64,000 bases of DNA from NCBI GenBank assembly GCA_023333565.1, contig JAJKFH010000714.1, forward strand, positions 1-64,000, read 5' to 3'. Origin of the DNA: Puffinus mauretanicus (Eukaryota; Chordata; Aves; Procellariiformes; Procellariidae). Below, piece after piece: positions 15,064 through 29,000 of this stretch. Under the pieces are notes generated by a model that was given only the letters and a program-made list of their open reading frames with translations, was not told the DNA's origin and made no database searches. Both the position numbers and the translations under genes were made by a program. How positions within the stretch are numbered: the stretch's first letter is position 1; each line of letters opens with the position of its first letter.

Positions 15064-15178
15064 GTTTCGGCATAGTCCAAATTGCTGGTACTTGAGAGAC
15101 TGGACCATCCACAGCTGGATCAGACAGTGCTTAAAATATGGTGCAGAAGACAAAGCCTTATACACATTAAAAAACAAG
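15064..15178 (+). CDS. MRPS27: MRPS27 coding exon (about residues 95-132)
   Basis: The exon follows a TTTAG acceptor, and its first base completes the codon split by the upstream intron. It encodes [18 protein letters not shown] and continues to ALYTLKNK, nearly identical to the human protein. It ends at a codon boundary before a GTAAGA donor. It codes for helical repeat sequence just before the clearest PPR unit. Only 509 bp of intron separate it from the next exon. Confidence 0.93.
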
Positions 15179-15687
15179 GTAAGATTTTACAAGGAAAACC
15201 CATGAATATATTTGATCCATTTTTTGAGACAAGTGTGGCCTACCTGGAATTCCTGTTGCAGCCAGGTCCTGTAGACTGTGGTTTTCAGTTCAGATATTTC
15301 TTTGTCAAAAATTAACGTTGCACTTGAATTTTAGCTAAAGCTCTTTACAGCTTTTATTTCCTCTCCTTTCACAGGAAGCTTTTTGTTTTTAAACAGTGTT
15401 GGTGTCCAAAACATGCTAGATGCAGGAGAGGCATAAAAACCCGATATGCAATGCTCCTCCTGGTCCCAAAGGCTCAGATAAAATGCCGTAACAAATCCAG
15501 TATGTCTAAAGTTAGAAAGCCTACATCACAGGAGCCGTGCTAATCTCCTTGTGTTGCTTGACTAACTTGTCACACTGCAGCACTGTGCAATGCCATGGTT
15601 CTGATCTTTCTGATACCTGCAGCGCTATTCTTGGGAAGATTTGAACAGCAGATTTTCCAACTGATTTTTTTTCCTTCTTCTCTTCAG

Positions 15688-15766
15688 GTTCAGTATGGAA
15701 TTTTCCCAGATAATTTTACATTCAATATTTTGTTGGATTGTTTTTTAAAGCAGAAGAAGTATGAGG
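15688..15766 (+). CDS. MRPS27: MRPS27 coding exon (PPR unit, first helix)
   Basis: The exon lies between a pyrimidine-rich TTCTCTTCAG acceptor and a GTAAGA donor. It encodes [19 protein letters not shown] and ends one base into an Asp codon. The pattern P-D-x-x-T-F-N-x-L-L is the classic PPR signature, and the second helix of this unit is completed by the next exon. The segment is almost identical to human MRPS27. Confidence 0.94.
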
Positions 15767-17063
15767 GTAAGAAAATATATACCAGTTCTGCAACCTCAGT
15801 TGTATGCTCTCAAATCTGCAGAGCCTTTCTTTGAATTAAAAACTTTTAGCCATATTTTTTTCTGAAGTCACCTTGAAAACACACCTTCTCCTTCCTTTAA
15901 ACTACTTTTCTGCATGTTTATATCTCATTTCTGTGGGGTTTTTATTCATTATATAATTTTGAAACACGTGCAATTCAGTTTCTACTGTGATTAATCCCAT
16001 TCCAAGTGTAAAACAACTTCTCCAGTTTTTACAAGTCTGACTTAACTCCTATGTTGTCGTTAGCATGTATTAGTGACAATTAGAGTGTTATAAGAATCAA
16101 AATGCATGTTGATAGAGTTCATCTTACCTACACTTAGCTATTCAGAAAGCTACATATCTAAACTGTTTGTCTAGACTTTCTGTCTGTCACTGACAGGCTA
16201 TGCTGAATTGCCGTGTTGAGGTGCCTGTCTTTCACTATTGACTGTTTAAGTGTTGAGATGAATAATCCTCTCATGTCTGATGACAAATATTTAAGGTTTT
16301 CATTTCACTGCAGGTTTTCTGGTACTGTAGACTTGCAATGAACTTTTCTTTGCATAAACTTCTTGTAAAACAAATAACTGAAAGGGACAATAGAATTGCA
16401 GGACTTGTCTGTAGCTTTTATCATGAAGGTTTTGCTAAATGGCAAATTAATACATATATTTATTTTATTTTGAGAGCACCTGTATCTGTGAATTCCCCCT
16501 TATTCCATCCATATTTATTTTCTGTGACAGGCTCAAGTTTAACAACTGTCCTTCCTGACAGGGATTGTCACTGGAACTCCCTGTGGAGCTCCTCCAGAGC
16601 ACTCTTTGCTGAATACAGTGAGTGCTGTGGGTGATCTGTGACAACATTTCTGCTCCATTGTACTCTCCTGTCACCTTAAGGGCAGTGAATTTAAGCCAGT
16701 CTTCTCTAGTTTGTAATCTAAATACAAGAACAAAGAAGTCATTTTTAGAGATTTTTTAAAAAATGTTAATGATTGAAGGGGCTGAGTAAAGAAGAGCCAA
16801 CTGAAGAATGTAGATCTAAGATGAGTTTCAAAAGCTTCTTTGCTGTGGTCTCATGCTATTCAACCCATTCTTCCTTCTCGCAGTGTGTTTTAATAACCCA
16901 AGCGAGTAAGACTAATTCTATACCACTAGTTATGAGAAATCTTTAATTTCTCCCTACTACTTCAAAACATACTGCAGCAATAAAGCATCAGTGAACATGA
17001 GCGGGTGCGAAAGGGAGCTGTGTAAATTTGCGCTTGCTGATGATGTATTGTTTTCCTCCATAG

Positions 17064-17179
17064 ATGCTGTGTCAGTAGTAACAGAGATCATGCTGCAAGA
17101 AAGTTTTGATGAATTCTCAACACAGCTTCTTTCTCTCTATGTTTTATACCAGTACCTGGCAACCAAGTCTGAACATACG
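17064..17179 (+). CDS. MRPS27: MRPS27 coding exon (PPR unit, second helix)
   Basis: The exon lies between a CCATAG acceptor and a GTAAGC donor. Its first two bases complete an Asp codon, then it reads [20 protein letters not shown] and on to YLATKSEHT. This matches the human DALSVV...[11 protein letters not shown] block, which I know only from memory. Length and phase (2 bases plus 38 codons) agree with both neighbouring exons. Confidence 0.93.
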
Positions 17180-20008
17180 GTAAGCTGACCACACTCAAAA
17201 TGATACACAAACCCTCCGTTTCTAAGTGTCGTGGTGCAGTCAGTTGGGCATTCAATCTTGAATGTATTTTATTTCCCCTAAGTTTACCTGGAAAAAATAA
17301 ATACTCCATTTTTTTCATTATTTTTACAACTGCAGAAGAAGGAAGGAAAAAAAGAAACACAAAATAGGAAAGCCATCAAATAACTTGTCACCCCTTTTGC
17401 TCCTTTCTCTGAAAGGGAAGGTGTGTTGGGATTTTCACGTGTAATGTGTGCCCATTGGAAGATTATGAAACGACATTTCAGTTCAGTTCAAAGAGGGCTC
17501 TATCAGTTAACACAAAAAAACTGTGTCACCTATTGTATATACCCTGTTAAGGTGATCATCGTTCACCATTAGAGTTTGGTAATGGTGATGTTGCAGAATT
17601 ATAAAGCATTTTCACTAGGATTTTTACTATCCCATTTGGCTTTGGGTGTATTATTTCTAGTATGTATTTGTTTTAAAACTAAATTCATTACATCTCTCCT
17701 GTCTCCAAGGATTAGGGGTTTCTTACTCACATTGCACTTGCTTAAGGCCAACATGACAGTTCAGGCTCTTGGAAGAAACTTTATTCTACCATTGCAGGAG
17801 GCGCTTAGTTAGGTATCAGCAAAGGACTCTGCCATGTCCATCACTTTAGGTAGCTACTTTTCATGTAGTTTGGCACAAGCCTTCAATAGCATGTTGTCAT
17901 CTATAAGGAAAATGGTTGAAGCCTCCATTTGTCTTACATCAAGCATCTTCCAAAATGCATATTACAGATGACTTAGGGTTTTACTCAATTGGGTTGTAAT
18001 TTCAGTTTTCACCATAGAAAACAGATGTGCATTTGCCCTGTTCTGTGTTCTCCTTCATTCCCCAGAAGTCAAGTATGCTTGATCACTTGTATATGAAAAG
18101 CAGAGGGACCAAAATCTCATTTTCCCATTGTGTTTGTCCATGTTTGTGTATCCTCACTGCAAAGCCAAACACTTGTCAAGATCTGTAGTGTTTCATGAAC
18201 GCTGAATATGGAAGAAAGGGTGGTGTAGACATATGACACATTTAAAGCAAGCATATTTATATAGCTGTGACTTATTTAATATGCATTTTGAAATAACCCC
18301 ATCCAAGACAGCAATAAGCCATATGTATACACCATACACATTACCATTCAACACCTCGTAATGCTCAGTACCAATTTTCTGTGTTTGATTTAAGAAGCGA
18401 GGGTAGGCAGAGTTACCAGATGTGCTCAGCTACTGCTGAAAATCCCATTCCTTTTTCCTAAGGTGTGAGACAGGTCAGCCAGTGTCCTGTTGCAGACGGG
18501 CCCTTGGCCGTACCTTAAGGTCCAGCAGCCTGATGAAATGTTTTAACTTTGAGAGCTGAATCATGGGCAGTCTGACTATATTAGTCCTTAGTGTGTATAG
18601 CAGTGGTGATAGACAGCTTCCATTTTTCTGCTGTTGTAAACACCACTGAAAGCCTGACTGGTCTTGGTTCTCCCCAGAAAGTTTCCTCCTTGACTGCTGC
18701 AAACTCAGTATGATTGCTACCTTCCACTGCAAAGATGTTAACGTTAAGTTCTTGCAGTTCCTCCAGCTCCTGGAGCCAAATGGGGTAGCTCCCAAAAGAA
18801 CCTAGACCGCTAAAAGCCCTGTTTTTCCAGTTGCATCTGATTTTCCTATAACATTCAGCTGGAGTGCTGAATTCAGCACGAAACAGCCATATCTCCTTGT
18901 ATCCCTTTTCTGGGTCAGGCAAATACCTTGCCTGGCTGTCAGGTGATGGTATTTTATGTCAGATGATAACATGCAAATTCTTGTAGCACCTGCATGGAGG
19001 CACAAAAAAAATGCCATACCTTGAAAAGACATCTCTGAGTAAAACGTTAAACCAGAAGGTCGAAGCTTTGTGCTTTTTAAGACTCAATGTACCTCAGGGA
19101 ATTTTTCAGAAGGCTTCTTCCTTTCACCAGGGATATTTGTCTCAGGTCATAAGGTAACAAACAAGACACTGAAGTACCCTGCCACAAAACCCATGTGTTA
19201 GAGAGTCAGACTTTCCCCCAATCTATTGCCTTTTATAGCTTCCTTTTCCTCATTTTCTTAGCAATGGGAGTTGTTCAGCTCCTTTCACTTGCAGTCAAGA
19301 GACATTTATCCTTGTTGTTTGTGCTTCTCAGGTCTGGAAAAAAGTACTGTACTATCCTATAGCAAAACAAAATTCATACTACTCTTGTGGTTTTAATATA
19401 CTTACTGATTGGGTGCCCTTCTTTAGCCATCACTGGTGGTCTGGCTCAGACAGCTGGTACTTCTCTCTAGCTGGAGACACAGCTGTACTTTTAATCCTGG
19501 GGCATACAGTGGTCTTGGTGAGTTTCATGTGTTCTTTTCACAGTGCAGATTTTGGACACAGAGCAGCCATTAGCAGCATATTCTTCTCTCAGCATTTTCC
19601 TATTGTAGTGAGGATAGCAGAGCATGTATCTTACGACATACTTAAAAGAAAAGGCTGCTCTAGTACAGAAGCCATGTAATTTTTTTCTTCAACAGTGTTA
19701 GCCTGAAGCAAGTGATAGGACATACAGGACAGAGGCAGAGCTTGGCCAATGGAAATGCACTGATTGACTTCTGTGCAAAATCTCAACCACTCACGTTTTA
19801 CTGTCTTCTGGAAAGAGAGGTGTCCCTCAGTGTAATGTGTACTATTCGTCACAATATACATACTGTAACGCTGAACACTAGACATGTTTAATGATTCTTT
19901 ACTTTATTGCTAAGATATCCGTTGAAAGCCACATGTGCTGTCTTTGGCTGCTGCCATTTTAAGTTTGTGTTTGTCAAGGAACGCTTACTTAGTTTACATT
20001 ATTTGCAG

Positions 20009-20111
20009 TGGGAAGAGGAGAGAAATCTTGGAGCATCGCTAGTGCTTACAGGTCTAAAGCAAACGAGCACTGTGGGTTTTAGCTCCCAGCTGTATGGCTA
20101 TGCATTCCTTG
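20009..20111 (+). CDS. MRPS27: MRPS27 coding exon (WEEERN block)
   Basis: The exon starts after a TTTGCAG acceptor with [18 protein letters not shown] and ends with [10 protein letters not shown] plus one base of a Gly codon before a GTAAGT donor. It is one of the most conserved parts of mS27 and agrees with human at most positions. Confidence 0.94.
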
Positions 20112-21526
20112 GTAAGTTTTACCTCCCTCGCAGTCATCTTTTCCCTCTTACCTTCAGTGGCTGAATTAAATTGGTATCTTCGCTTTATTAAAATGTAATC
20201 AAGCAGAAGGCTAAGAAAAAAAAAGGCAGAAGTAGTGGAAGGAAAAATTTCAGAGTTAAGACTGAATCTGTTTTGTAAGCCTAGACGGTAGTACTGATTT
20301 GCCCTTTATCAGACAGCTTCAGAACCTCCTTTAGGGCTCCTTGCAGGTTTGGATTGGCAACTGAAAGAAAGAAGGTGTTCTTAAAGAACAGTAGGGTTGG
20401 TTGGTTGTGCACCAACAAATTTTCAAAAAAAACAGAAGTACAGAGTTCCGTAACACAAGTTTAAAGTTATGGACAATAGACTCTTTTTCTGGTTAGCGAG
20501 CTTCTTAAAATAATCCTTAAACCTCAAGAAGTTCAGAGAGCACAGCCTGAAAAACACTGTTTGGAACATTTACTACGCACTGCAAAGTTAATGTTTCTGT
20601 TGTGAACAGTGGATAGCAGTGCCTTTATCCTGTATCTGTTAAGGAGTCTTCACTGCTAATGTTACGTATATTATTAAAGAGCAGTTAGATCAGAATATAT
20701 CCAGAATTGGAGGGAAGGGGAATGGGAAATGGGGTAAGTAATTCTTGAATTTCCTCTAACATTTAGAGGAATATAGTGCAGATAGGTTTTGTCCTGCTCT
20801 ACAAAGTGATTATTTACTTGAAAGTAATTAATTAATTAAAATTTATTATTATGCAGTTGTTCCATTACTGCATTATATTTTATTCTAGAATTTACTGAGG
20901 GTAATAAAAAGCGGACTTGTTCTTAAAATATTGCCTCAAAATGTGTAGTGGCAGAGCTAGGATGCTGATTCAGGTTTATCATGACTGTAAGACAAAAAAC
21001 TCATTTTCAGTCAAAAAGGGGGATAAATGTGAAAATTAATTTGAAAGCGGGATTTTCCATAGAGCTGTAGTTTGTTATCCAATGGAGATACTGATACAAA
21101 TATGGACTTTGGTGTCCAGTTGGCATTCCGTTTGGGGTGCTTTTTATGTCATATAGATTGGTTGAGTAGTGGCTCTATTTCAAAAATGCACTTCACTGTT
21201 GTCTGTGAGCAGTAGTACTTCTTCCATGACATTGACATTCAGTAGATCAAAAGCTATTTACTGTTATGTCACATATTCCATAGTCTTGCCAACACTAATG
21301 GAACCGACCTCTGAGAGAGTGAAAGATGTATACGGGCACAGAGTGGCCTCAAACGCTTCAGCTATTTTAATTTAGCCATAGTCCATAAGCTTTGTCTGTG
21401 CACTTACTACCTTGCTTTTCCTAAACTGTTCTCTTCCGTGTAAAGAAGAGTAAGGTGTGTTTCATAGTTTTGTGTCATTATACCCAGAGTGCAAATTAGA
21501 TTGAGAGCTTGGATACAACTATCGTA

Positions 21527-21594
21527 AGCTACACTGAAGTGGTATTATTTGTTAGAGTGAAGCTACACTGAAGTGGTATTATTTGTTACAGTGA
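21527..21594. repeat. 34-bp tandem duplication
   Basis: Two adjacent 34-bp copies (21527-21560 and 21561-21594) differ at one base only (G at 21555, C at 21589). The near identity implies a recent local duplication in an MRPS27 intron. Confidence 0.9.
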
Positions 21595-22386
21595 CATAGA
21601 CAAAATCAAACCCTTAGAGTGACAATCATTGTAAATTACTACTCACCAACTTCAGCGTGATGTACATTTCCTTTATTATGTAGGAGTTTCATGTTCTCTA
21701 GTAATTACGGTCAGAAGAAAAGCCACATTGTCAGTGGTGCTGCGCATCACAGGTCCTGCTAAAGTCAGTGAAGACCTTGTTGCACAGAATGTCCTAAATC
21801 AAGAACGAAAATTTCATTTTGGCAGGTCTCCCATATTTCCTCTCAGGAAGCTCCACCAGAAATAGGGGTATTAAGCTATATAGTTAGCCAGAGCGTGTGC
21901 TGTTAATACCGTACAGTCTGGCCATGACACATGTGTGAGTAGACCCTAAAAGCCACAGAGGTGAGTCCAGAGCCTCAGATTTAGTGCACACATGCTGCAC
22001 AGTCAGTCCCTGAAGGTGAAGGAGACATTTGTTTGAGATCTTCAGACATCCTCGCTCAGAGCTGCTGTTACAACTGCCAGACAACCAGAAAATCTGACCA
22101 CTTTTCCTCTTTTCCATCTGGACAAAATTTGTAGGCGAGGGGGAAGGGGGAATGGGGAGGAACCAGAAACAAATATGTAATAGCCTTGAAGTTGGGCAAA
22201 AAGAAGGCACCTTAATAAAATAAGGTAATACCAGTTCTGTCAGAGCAGCTTTGTAGAAGAGTATGTTGTTTTTACCACAGAAGCCAAGACACCTCCTGTC
22301 ACTTTTAAAAAACAGAGCCAACCCATACGGATTCCATTAAGACTCAGGTGTTGAAGTACTAATGCTGAAGTATTTTTTTACCACAG

Positions 22387-22529
22387 GGAAAGTGGAGTTG
22401 AATAAAGGGCTAAGAGCTGTATACAATCTAATGCCACTGATGTGGACACCTGGATACTTGAATAGAGCCTTGCAAGTGATGGAGAACGTGGCTTCATTGT
22501 CAGGGGACAGCAAAATCTGCAAAGAAGCT
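22387..22529 (+). CDS. MRPS27: MRPS27 coding exon ([12 protein letters not shown] block)
   Basis: The exon follows a TACCACAG acceptor. Two bases complete the split Gly codon, followed by [19 protein letters not shown] and [18 protein letters not shown], ending KEA before a GTAAGT donor. It matches human closely, including the MPL-W-PGYL motif. Confidence 0.94.
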
Positions 22530-25500
22530 GTAAGTATGAAGGCTATCACCCGCTGAACAGAGGGAATTTCACACAAGCCAAACTCCAGTAAAACCTGTGA
22601 ATTCTGTGCCTTTCTAATGAGAAGAGACCTAGCAATATTTCAGAAGTCTTTGGAAGACAGGCGAAGAAGTAATGTTTAGAACAGAACCACTGCTTCAGTT
22701 GATGAGCCAGTGATGGTGTCTACTGGCATGTCCTTGGGATGAGTGCCTGTTATGCCACAAATCATTTAAGTATGTTTCCTAAGCCTTCCCCTCCTTATAG
22801 AGACACCTGGGTCTGTGTCACAGGAAGCACATGTCTGTGGGGATGGGAAGACACCTTTGTTTCCCAAGCTTTTGAACTCACTCAGTGACATACTTCTTAG
22901 CAGTGAGGGTGAAATATCACATCTTGTTCCTCTCCCGACTAAATCCATGTATTCTGTGCCCTCTGAGATTATATTGTCCTGAGTGATACTGGTCCAAAAA
23001 TGGTACCGAGTGATTTCTAGAAGGGTTGTAGTGCCCTCATTTGGAGAGGGTGGATAGATTCGGTCCATTTATGACATCAGCACTGACTAAGGGGCTTGGG
23101 GCTTAGGACTGCTGTGGGGCACTGGGCTAATCCTGGAGTTGGACAGCTTAGGGGGAGTAACTTAGGAAACCACCACCACATGGGCTGGAGCATAGAAACA
23201 GCACTGAGGTCTCACCTCCTCTTCTTGGAACTCTTTCCTAAAGGTATCTCTGGCGATGGGAGTCTCCCTTTTGCTAGCATCACTACTAGGATTGCAGTTT
23301 CTGCATTTCCCTTGACAAACAAAGGCCAGGGCACTGCTCAGCAGGTTCTCCTGTCTATTGCTCCATGCTTGGAAGCAGCTCTGTGTAGTATTGGACAGTG
23401 CAAGGAAGGAAGTGTCACATCTGCAACTGCTACCACTTTGAGTTACCTCTTTGGGTATGTGGTTTTGGGGATTTTTTCCTTACTCCAAGTCGGAAGAACT
23501 CGGCCTAATACGCTTGTGATTTTTTTCTGCTTACAAACCCTAGACAAATTAAGGAACTCCTCAGCTTGCTCTGTGTTGTAGATGAACACCCTAGTGTTGA
23601 AAACAAGGCTGCATCTGTCTGTGGTACAACAGGTCCATAGAAGATCCCATCCTTCTGTGTACTGATATTGTAAAAATAGTAAATGCTAGTAATATCTAGC
23701 AATGTGTTCTTCGCAGAGACACTTTTTACTTTGTTCAGTGAACAACTAAGAACTTACAAAATAAGGTTGTTACACTAATGCTCCAAGTCTCTCTGCACAA
23801 ATCCAGTAGTAGAGCCCAAAAACCAATGACCGTGAGAGCCACACAGAAACTTCTCTGAAGAGATACTTGGCCTCATTTGAATTTTAGGCAGCAGTATATA
23901 AACAATAGTGCAAGTCACAAAAGTTTCACAAGCTGAGGACCAAGAGCAGGCATGGATGGTTTGTTACTATCAAAATAATTTTTCTCTAATGCATTTTTGT
24001 GACCCCCAATGCAGAAAGGAAAACAGGGAAAATATGTTGGTCCATATCCTTATTTGGTGTAAAGTAATTACAGTGTATTGATTTGCATCATCTGGTCTTT
24101 TCTACCTAAATGCTTATTAAGATTTTACTATTAAGATCCATACAAGATATTTTTAATTACTACTTCCAACTAAAATGCAGAATTCCTAAGGGTGAAGGAC
24201 TAAGAGCACTGACCAGGTCAAATTGGGGTCTGTCAACTTCCACTGAATTCAGCAGTAGATATGATGGAAACAACCTCAAGTGCCTTTCTTTCTATAGTGT
24301 CCTGGGCCTTTCCTGGGCAGGACTAGGTTGACCATTTTGCAATTCTCATAAATCCATATCATAGCACTGAGAAGTAAGGGCCATGTTATAAATCATTGTC
24401 CTTGCATGCCTGCACAATCACGGAGTTATTTGAGAAAGATACGGTCCTCGTTTTGCAAACTTGGTTCTTTTCCAAAATGTAGTATTATTTTCTGACTGAA
24501 TAAATTTCATTATCTAAAAGGGAAGTTTTTAAATGAACTTTTTTAACTGTGCAGTTTTGGTGTAAACATTTTCAAGTGATTTGCCCAATCATTATCAGTC
24601 ACTTATTTTTCTTTCAGGCTTTAAGCTTCCATTCATTTCTGACAGAAGGATGTCTCTTTTCTCTCTGCTGTTACTATTTTAACAGCATAATAGAAATACT
24701 ATTTTAGTATTGTGCTATATTGTTTAACTGTGAACAAACAAGACAAGTTTTAGTTTTTTTCATTGTCTGAGAAAGTCTCTAAATAAGTGTATGTATTTCC
24801 AAGTACATAGTTATTATTTCATTGCTTATTTCATCCTGTTTCGGTACTGCTAGTTTAAAGATTACATTTCAGTGTCAAGAATGTTATTGCAAATAAGCCT
24901 AATTTTTATTCCTTCAGCATTATATACTTACGCTAGCAAAATGAAACTGTAAGCATCAAGATCCCTTTTGCTTGGAGAAAGCATCACAGATTCAAAGGTT
25001 ACCCAGATTTATTTCATCCTACTGATAAACATTCAGAATTAGGATTCATGGAAGGATAACAGCTCTTTGCATTTGTAAAAGCTGAACTTTAAAATGCAGG
25101 CAACCTGCATCCGGATATGTAGAATATATTATTCCCAAAACAGGAGCAGCATCCATATAGCAGTTCCATCTTTGTATCAATAATACATACAGAAATAATT
25201 TACCAAGTCCCTTAGTGAAGAAGCTAATGTATTCTTTTGATACAACTGCAATTAGATAGGAGAGGGTGGTTCTCTTACTACCTTGAAAGACAAAAGCATG
25301 AAGAGAACAGAGGTGTCACAAATTAAAAATATACCTATACCAATATATTATATGCCTACATTTCCATTTTTCCTGTTAAATTATCAAACTAATGATAGGA
25401 ATGAATGTTTATATTGGTGTACAGGTGATTTCCCTGCTTCTTTTCACCAAAGAGGTATTGACATGATCTGTTAGAAATTGTATTGTTCAATACATTCCAT

Positions 25501-25928
25501 AGTAATATCTTATTCAGATGTATCTGTGATTGTGTATCATGCTAGTGCTGTTATCACTGTGACTACCATTTACCATTAGTATTTATGGCCAGATATCAGG
25601 TCAAGAGGAGACATTAGCCTAATGCCTGACAGATCTGCAAATACCAGTCAGCATCTAAGTCACGGGGAGTTTTACTGTTGACAGGGGGTGGTGGAGTTGT
25701 TCTGTTGTAGGGATTTAATGTCCAGCCTCAAAGGTCCCATGGACAGTACAAAATTATTCCAAGAATAAGTCCCATTTTCTTTTAGAATTTGGTTTTATTT
25801 TTATCATATACAAAAGTCATCTCAAAATACGTAGTAACTCATGAAGTTGGTTGTAGACATGACAGCGGTGTTACTCAGATTGTATTTCCAAACTGTTTAT
25901 GCTAACAATGATAAATGTGATTGTTCAG

Positions 25929-26084
25929 ATTGATGCTCTGGAGACCATTTTGCAGTCTGTTCTTGAAGCAAAACCTAGTCCAAAATCGGCTGAAGAAGTC
26001 AAGGAATTAGAGCAGAAGTCACAGTGTGTAGAATCAGAAGAAACAGAGCAGTCTAAAGCACCCAAGTACTACAGCCGATTCAAG
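25929..26084 (+). CDS. MRPS27: MRPS27 coding exon (acidic linker)
   Basis: The exon has 52 whole codons between a TTGTTCAG acceptor and a GTAAGA donor. It starts IDALETILQSVLEAK and ends EETEQSKAPKYYSRFK. The middle is an acidic, low-complexity linker that differs from human, while EETEQSK and the R-F-K end are conserved. It is the least conserved exon of the gene in this window, consistent with a surface linker. Confidence 0.92.
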
Positions 26085-29000
26085 GTAAGAGAGTTTCATT
26101 TATCTAAATATTCTAAGCTGTAGTAGATCTCCATAACATATACTAGAAAATATATATCCTGGCTTATTATGGCTAGTAGACTGACACTCCTTCAGTGCAT
26201 CAGGAGTCCCACCTGCCATTTTTGAAACTGATGTCACCTTACATTTTCACTTCTTCAAACAGGAAGCAGCAGCCTACAAAGACACAAATGTTCAAGGCCA
26301 CTTGTCTTTTGTCTGTCTGCTGGGGTTTTCTCTTCACTTTTCATATATCAAAATGGTAAATCCAATCCTGTTCACAGAAGTGGTATGTCATTAGAGATCC
26401 ATTATCTGACCTTGTGTAGGCTCTTGCTCATTAAAATAAATTGTAATAGGCATGAGACCATCATGAACTTATTGTCCATTTGTGTATGTTATGATTAAGT
26501 AGGAATGTTGCATCCTGTACTTTCAGTCTGGGGAATTAAGTAAGGCTATAATTATATAAGGCCTCCCTTTTATCTTCAGGTCATCATGCTGATGGTAACA
26601 ATATGAAACACACACAGTTGTTCATTAGGGCATAGCTATATAATGAGTGCATTTTATTTGAGCATCTCATAGCTATATAACGAGCTCATTTTATTTTATC
26701 ACCTCTGATTTGTGCTGTGGTAAAAATCAAATACCCCAGATTGAAACTATAGGATTATAGTTCCAGGAGCAGTACTTTTTCCATAGCCCATCGGTTTCCA
26801 TTGTTGCTGTCACGACCTTGGACAGTTGTTCTGGATACAGATCGTTCTTCTTCTAAAGAAATTTCAAAAGTTAAAAGAGTAGTATCCTATGGTTTCACCT
26901 CACATACACACACTTTCCCTTTCTTTAATTTTTATTTACATAAATCATTTGCCACTAATCTTTAGATATTAAACTTGCTTTGTAGGCACTTAGAACTTTT
27001 TAATTAAAGTGTTTGGGAATCAGTGGGTGCTCAGCATGTGATAATTAATGCCTGGATGAATTACAGTGAATTAGGTAAACACAAGTGCCCTTTGAAGGAG
27101 GGAGCGAGACGTTTTTATGAGTCTCTCATTGTCTATCCATTGTCTAGCCGTGAAGAAAATAATGCAGGGTGCTCAAAACAAGGCCTAAATTTCAAACTGG
27201 GGACAGGCTAGTGCCAAGAGGTTAGTTTTCTTCTCACCTCAACTTTTCCGCAAGTTCCATAAACCTCAGTTGAGGCATTCCCTGGTGTGGCAGTGAGTGC
27301 CCTGACTTTGACCAACAAACTACAGTCCCAATGCTTAGCTCTAAGCTCTCACCAGAAAAGTCTGAATATAAGAAAGACAAAGCCCTCATGTGAAGTCTAG
27401 ACATCCAACAGTAATTTATATGTAAATAAGCCACAATTTCTGGTTGTCTGGATGAGAAAAGGAGCTTTCAAGTCAGAATGCCATTTCAGCTAAGCCTGAA
27501 AGAGCTCTCAGACTCTTCTCTGAAATCCATTAGTTGAACCCCTGGCCACCTACGGGTGTAGTTCACAGGGCAGAGAAGTTCACAAGAAATCCTTACAAGT
27601 CTCAGGGAAGGTGGCAGCTCTGAAGCAATCTGGTGATGTTGGCATTCACAGCTGCTGTCCCAGCACAGATCATCTGCCCCTTGTGTGATGTAACCCCAAT
27701 ACAGGATTCGCACTTCTGCTGCTGAAAACACTTTGGTTGCACTTTGTCCAGCCCTGCATTAGCCAGCATGTCCCAGTCTTTCTCCTTGAGCTCAAAACCA
27801 ATTGCTTCTGTCTCCTGCTTGCCCAGTTCTCTTTCATAAGTCATACACCTGGGTATGCAAGGAAAAGCATGTGGATTTGCTCCAGACATACAGTTCCTGC
27901 CTAGAACTGTATCTTGTTCTGCATGGCTTTTATATGCAACTTGGTCTCCGTGTCTCATACCAACCTTCAGAAAAGCCATTTGTGGAAGTACCTGAAAAAG
28001 CCACGGCAGCCTAATAGATATGATGTGTGAGAGGCAGCATGTCCTTCACTTCCACTAAAACAAACAGGACTTGAGGACATTTGGCTTTTTCCAGATAAAG
28101 CCTTTAGAGCTGTAATTTAGACTCTCTGTCTGACACTGTCATTTGTGTTGTAATTACTTGTTTTCAGATCCCGTACACTGAGGCTCACTACTCAGTACAG
28201 TGTTCCTCAGGCAATTCTTTCCATCTGTGTCAAATGTTCAGTGGGCAAGCATTTCATCACATAAATGCTGGGAACACCCTCTCTAAAAGCAGTGCTTCTT
28301 CTCTGTCTGTCTGCAGAGCCCTGGAGACTGCTCATAAAAATCAATGATTTAGCCACTTAAGAATGTGCCCTTTTGGTACCTGCGGGACATAGAGGCTGCT
28401 GCTTTCCTAAATTAGTTTCACTAATGTATCACAGCAGAGTAGGGAAGGTTCTAGGAGTTCAGTGTTCCCAGTAATGGCTTAGGAGAGAAGTCCTGCTAGT
28501 TTCCAGTTTGTTGCCTTTCTCTAGTTCAGTTTCATATTGCTTAGGTTCAGCGCATAAACCCCCTTTTCAGCACATCTTTGGTAGTGGTTAGTAGGGAGAG
28601 TCTGAAGGATCTGAACCAGTTATGTTTAAACTGAATATCTAATCTGTAAACATGAGTATAGTTGTCAGGTTCCTGCCCCAGACCCAAGCTGTACGGTCTC
28701 TTCATGTTTCTCACTGATGCATCATATACTTACTGACATCTCAAACAAAATAGAGATGAACACACCTAAATATTACTGAGTTTGGTTTTAGACCATTAGC
28801 TTCAAAGCCATTGGTTTTGTTTTCATTTTTTATCGTCAAATCAAAAAACAGACAGAGCCAAATACCCAAGTCCCTCAGACCTGCATGCCTAGCATTTTAG
28901 AGTCTTGAATCTGCTGTCTGTCCACTTCAAACCTTCAAGGGTCTGGCAAAACACAACAAAGCCTGCAGAGAGAAGTGGAGAGGCCTCAGAGGGGACATCA

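Larger units (their letters stand above)
15767..25928 (+). other. MRPS27 introns between 15.8 and 25.9 kb
   Basis: These introns lie between recognised exons: 15767-17063, 17180-20008, 20112-22386 and 22530-25928. Apart from a 34-bp tandem duplication at 21527-21594 I see no feature. The longer open frames (minus strand 18581-18922 and 21884-22321, plus strand 23096-23581) have no recognisable domain or family. Confidence 0.75.

Noticed and set aside
18475..19032. Three overlapping minus-strand frames of 76-113 codons in an MRPS27 intron
   Set aside because: I considered a retroelement or processed pseudogene remnant, but no reverse transcriptase, integrase or known protein motif could be seen.
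23096..23581. 161-codon plus-strand open frame in an MRPS27 intron
   Set aside because: No recognisable domain and no link to the MRPS27 frame; length alone is not evidence of a gene in 64 kb.
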